12,935 bases of DNA, from positions 1-12,935 of the forward strand of contig CALGGE010000014.1 in the NCBI GenBank assembly GCA_937916125.1, in the 5' to 3' direction. Positions 1-6,205 of this stretch are shown one piece after another (position 1 is the first letter of the stretch; each line of letters starts with the position of its first letter). This stretch comes from an uncultured Elusimicrobia bacterium. GTDB taxonomy: Bacteria; Elusimicrobiota; Endomicrobiia; Endomicrobiales; Endomicrobiaceae. A program made the position numbers and the translations under genes. The notes under the pieces are model-generated. The model was not told where the DNA came from. It saw only the letters and a program-made list of their open reading frames with translations, and made no database searches.

Positions 1-71
1 TGTACATTGTACATTATACATTATACATTGCCGTTGTCGTTTGCCGTTTAAACTCTTCAACTGTTCAACTG
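1..71 (+). repeat. Compound repeat cluster A upstream of clpP
   Basis: Three modules in series. Positions 1-30 are an array of the 7-nt unit TACATT(A/G). Positions 31-50 are CCGTTG/TCGTT-type spacer. Positions 51-71 are two to three units of an 8-nt TTCAACTC/TTCAACTG repeat. The same modules in the same orientation recur at 1985-2142, 6902-7162 and 8616-8762. The cluster starts at the window edge, so it may extend further left. It lies in the likely 5' leader of clpP; no clear -35/-10 pair is visible between it and the gene. Confidence 0.9.
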
Positions 72-92
72 TATTTTCGTTTCTAATTTCAC

Positions 93-100
93 AGGGAGGA
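93..100 (+). promoter_or_regulatory. Strong Shine-Dalgarno site of clpP
   Basis: AGGGAGGA ends 4 nt before the ATG at 105. This fixes the clpP start and shows that the host of this part of the window uses Shine-Dalgarno initiation, unlike typical Bacteroidota. Confidence 0.8.
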
Positions 101-104
101 CAAA

Positions 105-713
105 ATGCCTAACTTTATACCGACAGTAATTGACAGAAGCAGTAACGGTTCAGTCGGTTACGATATATATTCCAGACTTTTAAAAGACAGAGTAATTTTC
201 GTCGGCGGTGCGGAAGGTGCCGTAACAACGGATTCCGCAAATGCATTGATTGCACAGCTTCTGTATTTGGACGCCGAAGATAATACAAAAGATATCAATC
301 TTTACATAAACTCTCCCGGAGGTATGGTTACCGCGGGGCTTGCGGTTTATGATACCATGCAGTACATAAAAAGTCCTATTACTACCATATGTATGGGTAT
401 GGCAATGTCTTTCGGTGCCGTTCTTCTTGCGGCAGGCAGCAAAGGCAAAAGATACGCTCTTGAACATTCCAGAATAATGATTCATCAGCCGTTAATTTAC
501 GGTGGCGGAATATCGGGACAGGTTACCGATATAGAACTGGAAGCTAAAGAACTTGTTATCACAAAGAGCAAACTTGCCGATATTTTGGCAGCTCATACCG
601 GACAACCTAAAGAAAAAATAATTGCCGATACCGAGAGAAACTATTATATGTCTGCACAGGAAGCAAAAGAGTACGGAATAATTGACGAAGTTATACTTTC
701 AGGGAAAAAATAA
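105..713 (+). CDS. clpP: ATP-dependent Clp protease proteolytic subunit ClpP
   Basis: This is the serine peptidase (family S14) that forms the tetradecameric chamber fed by ClpX in the cytoplasm. The 202 aa are normal for the family and there is no long propeptide. Hallmarks are INSPGG (69-73 region), the nucleophile S102 in MAMSFGAVLLAAG, and H127 in RIMIHQPL. The third triad residue is odd: ADTERNYYMSA aligns with the family's DTERDxFxSA, so the usual Asp is Asn (N179, codon AAC at 639-641). A natural Asn at this site is known, from memory, in Listeria ClpP1, which is active mainly with a partner ClpP, so reduced or conditional activity is possible. The start follows a strong Shine-Dalgarno site. 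The stop lies 2 nt before clpX, so the two genes are almost certainly co-transcribed. Identity is certain; the effect of N179 is inference. Confidence 0.97.
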   Translation: MPNFIPTVIDRSSNGSVGYDIYSRLLKDRVIFVGGAEGAVTTDSANALIAQLLYLDAEDNTKDINLYINSPGGMVTAGLAVYDTMQYIKSPITTICMGMAMSFGAVLLAAGSKGKRYALEHSRIMIHQPLIYGGGISGQVTDIELEAKELVITKSKLADILAAHTGQPKEKIIADTERNYYMSAQEAKEYGIIDEVILSGKK

Positions 714-715
714 AA

Positions 716-1984
716 ATGGCAAATGATAACGATAATAAATTTACCGAACAAAAGTGTTTGTTTTGCGGTAAACCGAGAACCGCAGGGAAGAAATTTATCG
801 GCGGTGGCGGAGCTATAATCTGTTCCGATTGTATCAAACGTTCCAACGATATATTAAACAGCATTGAAAAAAAAGAAGAAGAACAAAAAACCGAACAAAA
901 ACCGATAATAAAGCCCGTCCCCAAACCGAAAGACATAAAAAAGTTTTTGGACAGTTATGTCGTCGGACAGGATAATGCTAAAAAAGTTTTGTCGGTTTCC
1001 GTTTATAACCATTACAAAAGAATTCAAACAAATATCAATTTGGAAAATGATGTTGAATTACAGAAATCCAATATTCTTTTGTTGGGACCGACCGGAACAG
1101 GTAAAACATTGCTTGCTCAAACTTTGGCAAGAATGCTTGACGTTCCTTTTGCAATAGCCGATGCTACAACTCTTACGGAAGCAGGTTATGTCGGCGACGA
1201 TGTTGAAAATATTCTTACACGTCTTTTACAGAATTGCAAATATGATGTTAAAAGAGCCGAAACGGGAATTGTCTATATAGATGAAATAGATAAAATTGCA
1301 AGAAAATCCGAAAACAAATCCATCACAAGAGATGTTTCCGGCGAAGGCGTTCAGCAGGCTCTTTTAAAAATTATAGAGGGAACGGTTTCCGATGTCCCTC
1401 CTCAGGGCGGAAGGAAACATCCTCAGCAGGAAAATATAAAGGTTAATACAACAAATATTTTATTTATTTGCGGCGGAGCTTTTGACGGGTTGGAAAAAAT
1501 AATAGAAACCAGGCTTAACAAAAAGATTATAGGTTTTGATACGGTTCGGGAAACTTCAAAAGAAGATAAACTTTTAAACAAAGATAAAATGTTTGCACAG
1601 GTTGATACAAGAGATTTAATCAAATACGGCTTAATACCGGAACTTGTCGGCAGACTTCCCGTTGTATCTACGCTTGAACATCTTTCCGTCGATGATTTGG
1701 TACATATTTTAACCGAACCGAAAAATTCAATAGTGAAACAGTACAAGAAGATGTTTGAGATGGAAGGAATAGAGTTAATTTTTGAGCCGGAAGCATTAAG
1801 GGAAATCGCAACAATTGCCATAAACAAAAAGTCCGGTGCAAGAGGTTTGCGTTCCATGATAGAAGAAGTTTTGAATGAGACTATGTTTGAAACTTTTAAC
1901 GAAAATATATTAAAGCAGTGCGTAGTAACTGCCGACACGATAAAGAATAAAACAAAACCGAAGTTTATATACAAAGAAAGTTGA
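716..1984 (+). CDS. clpX: ATP-dependent Clp protease ATP-binding subunit ClpX
   Basis: This AAA+ unfoldase recognises substrates and threads them into ClpP. The 422 aa match the family length. The N-terminal zinc-binding domain has C14, C17, C36 and C39. Walker A is GPTGTGKT (124-131) and Walker B is VYIDEID (186-192). The pore loop is GYVG (157-160), the IGF-type ClpP-docking loop is at 272-274, GRLPV with the arginine finger is near 312-316, and sensor 2 is GARGLR (374-379). All functional motifs are present. The ATG is 2 nt after the clpP stop, with AGGG at the end of clpP as a weak ribosome site, so translational coupling is likely. The last codons abut a repeat cluster that separates clpX from lon. 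Confidence 0.98.
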   Translation: MANDNDNKFTEQKCLFCGKPRTAGKKFIGGGGAIICSDCIKRSNDILNSIEKKEEEQKTEQKPIIKPVPKPKDIKKFLDSYVVGQDNAKKVLSVSVYNHYKRIQTNINLENDVELQKSNILLLGPTGTGKTLLAQTLARMLDVPFAIADATTLTEAGYVGDDVENILTRLLQNCKYDVKRAETGIVYIDEIDKIARKSENKSITRDVSGEGVQQALLKIIEGTVSDVPPQGGRKHPQQENIKVNTTNILFICGGAFDGLEKIIETRLNKKIIGFDTVRETSKEDKLLNKDKMFAQVDTRDLIKYGLIPELVGRLPVVSTLEHLSVDDLVHILTEPKNSIVKQYKKMFEMEGIELIFEPEALREIATIAINKKSGARGLRSMIEEVLNETMFETFNENILKQCVVTADTIKNKTKPKFIYKES

Positions 1985-2142
1985 AATCGCCGTTGCAGTT
2001 TGTAGTTGTCATTCTGAACGTAGTGAAGAATCTCGTTGTTGCAGTTGTAGTTGAAACTTTTCAACTGTTCAACTCTTCAACTCTTCAACTGCAGTTGCCG
2101 TTCATTGTACATTATACATTATACATTATACATTATACATTG
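1985..2142 (+). repeat. Compound repeat cluster B between clpX and lon
   Basis: Nearly the whole clpX-lon gap is repeat. It starts with a CCGTTGCAGTT-type spacer. The 28-nt hairpin module is at 2008-2035, the 8-nt TTCAACTC array at 2056-2091, another spacer follows, and the 7-nt TACATT(A/G) array is at 2103-2142, ending about 12 nt before the lon ATG. The orientation matches clusters A, C and D. The lon frame runs open through the entire cluster back to the clpX stop. Confidence 0.92.
2008..2035 (+). repeat. 28-nt hairpin module (HSERSEES-type), copy 1
   Basis: The core reads ATTCT-GA-AC-GTA-GT-GA-AGAAT. The arms ATTCT/AGAAT and AC/GT pair around a GA/GA internal pair and a 3-nt loop. Exact 28-nt copies are at 7038-7065 and 8623-8650. 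In cluster B, between clpX and lon, the frame open into lon reads it as VILNVVKNL. Confidence 0.9.
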
Positions 2143-2154
2143 CCGGGGGGTTAT

Positions 2155-4545
2155 ATGAGCGAAACACAAAATAAATTAAGTTCTATCCCGAAAGTTTTAC
2201 CTATGCTTCCCGTAAGGGACGTAGTAGTTTTTCCGTCGATGGTACTTCCTTTGGCCGTAGGCAGAGATAAGTCTATCAGAGCTTTGGAAGAAGCTATGAC
2301 CACCAACAGATATATTTTTATCGCCACACAAAAAAATCTTCAAATAGAAGAACCTACTCCCGATGATATTTTTCATATAGGTTCAATATGTGAAGTCCTT
2401 CAAATGCTGAAAATGCCCGACGGAACTTTAAAGATTCTTATAGAATGCGTCGCAAGAGCCGAGTGGACGGAGTTTAAGCTCAGCGACAGAGGATATATTG
2501 AAGTAGGTTTAAATGTCTTTAACGAAGAAATAGAACGTACTCCCGAACTTGAAGCCGTCATGAGAAGAATGATAGCTCTTTTCGAACAGTACGTAAGGCT
2601 CAATCCAAGGATGCCTATGGATATTTCGATATCCGTTTCCAATATTCAGGATCCGTCCAAACTTGCGGATACAATAGCCGCACATATCTCGATAAAAAAC
2701 AGTGAAAAACAGATGATATTGGAAGCAATTAATCCTCTTGCCCGTTTGAATAAAATAATTGAAATTTTAAATTCCGAAATAGAAATATTGAATATTGAAA
2801 GAAGAATTCAAACGAGAGTAAAAACTCAAATAGAGAAAAATCAGAAAGAATATTATCTTAACGAACAGATGAAAGCCATTCAGAAAGAGTTGAAACAGAA
2901 AGATGAAAACAGCAAGGAAATTGACGAGTTAAGGGAAAAGATAAAAGCAAGTTCCATGAGCAAAGAAGCACGTGAAACTGCCGAAAAAGAACTTGGCAGA
3001 ATGGAAAAAATGGTTGCTCAGTCGCCTGAAGCAAGCGTTATAAGAACATACATTGAATGGTTGCTTGATTTACCTTGGAAAAAGCTTACCGAAGATAATC
3101 TCGATTTGGTTCGTGCCAAAGAAATTCTCGACGAAGATCATTACGGTCTTGATAAAGTAAAAGAAAGAATTATAGAATATTTGGCGGTACTTTCCAGAGT
3201 TAAAAAAATCAAAGGTCCTATTCTTTGTTTCGTAGGACCTCCGGGTGTCGGTAAAACTTCCATAGCAAAATCGGTTGCAAGAAGTCTCGGCAGAAATTTT
3301 GTAAGAATTTCCATGGGCGGTGTTCGCGACGAGGCCGAAATAAGGGGACACAGAAGAACTTATATCGGTTCAATGCCGGGCAAAATTATTCAATCCATGA
3401 AGAAAGCAGGTTCAAGCAATCCTGTCTTTATTCTCGACGAAATAGATAAAATGGGCAGTGACTGGAGAGGTGATCCGTCGGCGGCACTTCTTGAGGTGCT
3501 CGATCCGGAACAGAACTATGCGTTCGGAGATCATTACCTTGATGTCGATTATGATTTGTCGGATGTTATGTTTATTACGACGGCAAATACGTTAAGTAAT
3601 ATTCCCAATACTTTGTTGGACAGGCTTGAAATAATCAGATTTTCAGGTTATACGGACGAAGAAAAGCTTCTTATCGCAAAGAAGTTTTTACTCAGGAAGC
3701 AGATGAAAGATCACGGCTTGAAAGAGGGCGAAATCGTAATTGACGACAGTGCCATAAATGAAGTTATCGCAAGTTATACACGTGAGGCAGGAGTAAGAAA
3801 CCTCAACAGAGAAATTGCAAACCTGTGCAGAAAAGCGGCAAAAGAACTTGCTCTTGAAAAGAAAAACACCGTTAAGATTGCGGCAAAAAATATCGAGAAG
3901 TTTTTGGGAGTTCCTCATTACGAAAGAGAGAAAATTTCCGAAAATGATGTAGGTGTTGTTACCGGTCTTGCGTGGACGGAAGTCGGTGGAGAAACTCTTA
4001 CAATTGAAGTCAATAAGATGAAAGGTAAGGGGGTGCTTAATCTTACCGGACAGCTCGGTGATGTTATGAAAGAGTCCGTTCAGGCTGCATTTACCTATGT
4101 TAAGTCTTCCGCAAAACAGTTGAAAATAGATGAAGATATGTTTAAAGATACGGATTTCCATGTTCATGTTCCGGAAGGTGCGGTGCCGAAAGACGGTCCC
4201 AGTGCCGGGCTTGCCATGGCAACGGCTTTGGCTTCTGTCTGTATGAATAAACCCGTCAGAAAAAAACTTGCAATGACCGGTGAAATCACGTTGAGAGGAA
4301 GGGCTTTGGCAATAGGCGGTTTGAAAGAAAAAGTTCTCGCCGCATACAGAGAAGGAATAGATATGGTTCTTTTCCCCGACGGAAACAAAAAGGATTTGGT
4401 TGATATTCCGGAAAACGTTAAAAAGAAAATTCAAATGATTCCCGTTAAACATATGAGAGATGTTATCAAATATGCTTTTGATGATACGGATACAACGGAT
4501 ACAAAAAATACAAAAAAAATCAAAAATAAAAAAGTAAAAAAATAA
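2155..4545 (+). CDS. lon: ATP-dependent protease Lon (LonA type)
   Basis: Lon is a cytoplasmic homo-oligomeric AAA+ protease that degrades damaged and regulatory proteins. From the ATG at 2155 it has 796 aa, a normal LonA length. The N-domain begins with the typical LPMLPVRDVVVFPSMVLPL. A coiled coil spans about 200-320. Walker A is GPPGVGKT (361-368), Walker B is FILDEID (425-431), and the C-terminal protease domain has the Ser-Lys dyad S683 (in KDGPSAGLAM) and K726 (in GGLKEKVLAA). The Lys/Thr/Asp-rich tail is species-specific. The frame is open 174 nt further upstream to a TTG overlapping the clpX stop, but that stretch is repeat sequence and not Lon-like. A G-run (2145-2150) just before the ATG is the only candidate ribosome site. 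The gene probably shares the clpPX transcript or starts in the repeat cluster. Confidence 0.97.
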   Translation: MSETQNKLSSIPKVLPMLPVRDVVVFPSMVLPLAVGRDKSIRALEEAMTTNRYIFIATQKNLQIEEPTPDDIFHIGSICEVLQMLKMPDGTLKILIECVARAEWTEFKLSDRGYIEVGLNVFNEEIERTPELEAVMRRMIALFEQYVRLNPRMPMDISISVSNIQDPSKLADTIAAHISIKNSEKQMILEAINPLARLNKIIEILNSEIEILNIERRIQTRVKTQIEKNQKEYYLNEQMKAIQKELKQKDENSKEIDELREKIKASSMSKEARETAEKELGRMEKMVAQSPEASVIRTYIEWLLDLPWKKLTEDNLDLVRAKEILDEDHYGLDKVKERIIEYLAVLSRVKKIKGPILCFVGPPGVGKTSIAKSVARSLGRNFVRISMGGVRDEAEIRGHRRTYIGSMPGKIIQSMKKAGSSNPVFILDEIDKMGSDWRGDPSAALLEVLDPEQNYAFGDHYLDVDYDLSDVMFITTANTLSNIPNTLLDRLEIIRFSGYTDEEKLLIAKKFLLRKQMKDHGLKEGEIVIDDSAINEVIASYTREAGVRNLNREIANLCRKAAKELALEKKNTVKIAAKNIEKFLGVPHYEREKISENDVGVVTGLAWTEVGGETLTIEVNKMKGKGVLNLTGQLGDVMKESVQAAFTYVKSSAKQLKIDEDMFKDTDFHVHVPEGAVPKDGPSAGLAMATALASVCMNKPVRKKLAMTGEITLRGRALAIGGLKEKVLAAYREGIDMVLFPDGNKKDLVDIPENVKKKIQMIPVKHMRDVIKYAFDDTDTTDTKNTKKIKNKKVKK

Positions 4546-4554
4546 ATTTAGTAC

Positions 4555-4559
4555 AGGAG
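4555..4559 (+). promoter_or_regulatory. Shine-Dalgarno site that sets the serA start
   Basis: AGGAG lies 10 nt before the ATG at 4570 and only 1 nt before an in-frame GTG at 4561. The spacing favours the ATG. Confidence 0.7.
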
Positions 4560-4569
4560 TGTGCAAAAA

Positions 4570-6147
4570 ATGTTTAAGATTTTAATGACTTACGACAGTC
4601 AGGAAGGGTTGGATCAGCTTTTAAATCATCCCGATTTTAAAGTGGAAGTTCACGCAAAACCTTCACCCGAAGAGTTTAAAGAACTTATTAAAGATTACGA
4701 CGGTCTTATCATACGTTCCGAAGTTAAAGTTACTGCAGATATAATCAATGCGGCACAGAAATTAAAGTTTATCGGCAGAGCGGGAACCGGTGTTGATAAC
4801 GTAGATAAACAGGCTGCAACCCAGAAAGGTATCGTTGTTGCAAATGTTCCGGGGGGAAATACTATTTCCGTTGCGGAACACACTATCGGTTTAATTCTTT
4901 CCATGGCAAGAAATATTCCTCAGGCAGTAGTTTCAATGCAGTCTCAGAAATGGGAAAAGAAAAAGTTTATGGGTAACGAAATTTTCGGTAAAACTCTCGG
5001 TCTTATCGGGCTGGGAAGAATCGGAAATGAAGTTGCAAAGAGGCTTTTGTCTTTCGGTATGAAAGTTGTAGCTTACGATCCTTTCGCAAATGCCGAAGTT
5101 GCAAAAAATAACGGCATAGAACTTACTTCTCTTGACGAAGTTTTCAAACAGGCAGATTATTTATCGATACATTCTCCTTTAACCGACGACACAAAAGGAA
5201 TGATTAATAAAGCAAATATCGCAAAAATGAAAGACGGTGTCAGAATTATCAACTGTGCAAGAGGTGCAATTATTAACGATGCGGATTTGATAGAAGCCGT
5301 TAAATCCGGTAAAGTTGCAAATGCCGCACTTGATGTTTTTGTAAAAGAACCTCCCGTTGATTGGTCCGTACAGACAACTCCCAACATAATAACAACTCCT
5401 CATCTTGCAGCCTCTACGGAAGAAGCTCAGGTTAAAATTGCAATAGAAATGGCAGGCGTAGTGGTAGATTTCTTTACAAAAGGCTTAATCAGAAATGCCG
5501 TTAACGTTGCAACCGTTGACTGGGATACGCAGAAACAAATGATGCCTTATATAGAACTGGCGGATAAAATCGGTTCTTTTCAGGGACAGGTTATTGAGGG
5601 CGGAATTTCCGAAATAGAAATAAATTATTGCGGGAGCGTTTCCGAATTTAAAACCAATCCTTTAACCGTTGCATATCTTAAAGGTTTATTGGGACAAATT
5701 TTGGATTTGAAAATTAACTCCGTCAACGCAACAGCCGTTGCTAAGGAAAGAGGAATTGTTGTTAAAGAAGCTATCGTAAGAGATTATAAAGATTATAACA
5801 ATTTAATTTCCGTTAAAATTAAAACCGACAAAGGCGAATTTTCCATGGCAGGAACTTTGTTTGATAAACAGCAGAGAATTATTTCCATAGACGGATTAAA
5901 TGTAGATGTTAAACCCGAAGGTCATAAAATATTTATTAATAACACCGACAAACCCGGCGTTATCGGTACTTTGGGAACAATCGTAGGTTCGGCTTCCATA
6001 AACATTGCAGGTATGAATGTCGGTAGAAAAGAATCCGGCAAACAAGCCGTAACCGTTCTTGAAATTGACGGTGAAGTTTCAAGCGACGTTATAGCCAAAA
6101 TTGCAAATGTAGAAGGAATCAGCAAAGTTAAAAACGTAATATTGTAA
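4570..6147 (+). CDS. serA: D-3-phosphoglycerate dehydrogenase (long form)
   Basis: The enzyme oxidises 3-phosphoglycerate to 3-phosphohydroxypyruvate with NAD, the first step of serine synthesis. The 525 aa match the long form with an intervening domain. The substrate/NAD domains have GRAGTGVDNVD and the Rossmann motif GLGRIG (147-152). The expected catalytic residues are R231 (NCARGAI), E260 (FVKEP) and H278 (TPHLAAST). An ASB-type domain follows at about 310-440, then a C-terminal ACT domain (about 448-525, NNTDKPGVIGTLGTIVG), which binds serine in feedback-regulated relatives; inhibition here is inference. The start is ATG 4570 because of Shine-Dalgarno spacing. It lies 24 nt after lon and ends at a strong terminator, so it may be the last gene of a clpP-clpX-lon-serA transcript or have its own promoter. 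Confidence 0.96.
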   Translation: MFKILMTYDSQEGLDQLLNHPDFKVEVHAKPSPEEFKELIKDYDGLIIRSEVKVTADIINAAQKLKFIGRAGTGVDNVDKQAATQKGIVVANVPGGNTISVAEHTIGLILSMARNIPQAVVSMQSQKWEKKKFMGNEIFGKTLGLIGLGRIGNEVAKRLLSFGMKVVAYDPFANAEVAKNNGIELTSLDEVFKQADYLSIHSPLTDDTKGMINKANIAKMKDGVRIINCARGAIINDADLIEAVKSGKVANAALDVFVKEPPVDWSVQTTPNIITTPHLAASTEEAQVKIAIEMAGVVVDFFTKGLIRNAVNVATVDWDTQKQMMPYIELADKIGSFQGQVIEGGISEIEINYCGSVSEFKTNPLTVAYLKGLLGQILDLKINSVNATAVAKERGIVVKEAIVRDYKDYNNLISVKIKTDKGEFSMAGTLFDKQQRIISIDGLNVDVKPEGHKIFINNTDKPGVIGTLGTIVGSASINIAGMNVGRKESGKQAVTVLEIDGEVSSDVIAKIANVEGISKVKNVIL

Positions 6148-6158
6148 ATAAATTAAAG

Positions 6159-6190
6159 AAAGAGAGGTTCTTTGAACCTCTCTTTTTTTT
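6159..6190 (+). terminator. Intrinsic terminator after serA
   Basis: A perfect 12-bp stem, AAAGAGAGGTTC at 6159-6170 and its complement at 6174-6185, with a TTT loop, runs into a T tract that ends at 6190. It closes the preceding transcription unit. Confidence 0.93.
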
Positions 6191-6196
6191 TATAAT
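6191..6196 (+). promoter_or_regulatory. Candidate -10 box of the first glycosyltransferase
   Basis: A perfect TATAAT directly follows the serA terminator and sits 9 nt before the ATG at 6206. There is no Shine-Dalgarno site in between. This geometry fits a leaderless or nearly leaderless mRNA. No convincing -35 is seen; the place where it would be is taken by the terminator stem. Confidence 0.5.
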
Positions 6197-6205
6197 TTAT
6201 TGTTT

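Noticed and set aside
1423..2064. Antisense open frame opposite clpX and the repeat cluster
   Set aside because: It is a shadow of clpX; its beginning reads the repeat modules in reverse and it shows no protein features.
1..2142. CRISPR array from the short tandem repeats
   Set aside because: Units are 7-8 nt and contiguous without unique spacers, and no cas genes are present.
1981..2154. Start of lon at TTG 1981
   Set aside because: The 58 extra residues are repeat-derived, while the Lon family begins at the Met encoded at 2155. Kept only as a finding.
3688..4566. Long antisense open frame (about 290 codons) opposite the end of lon
   Set aside because: It mirrors the codon structure of lon, has no recognisable domain and no ribosome site. 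The sense protein is unmistakable.
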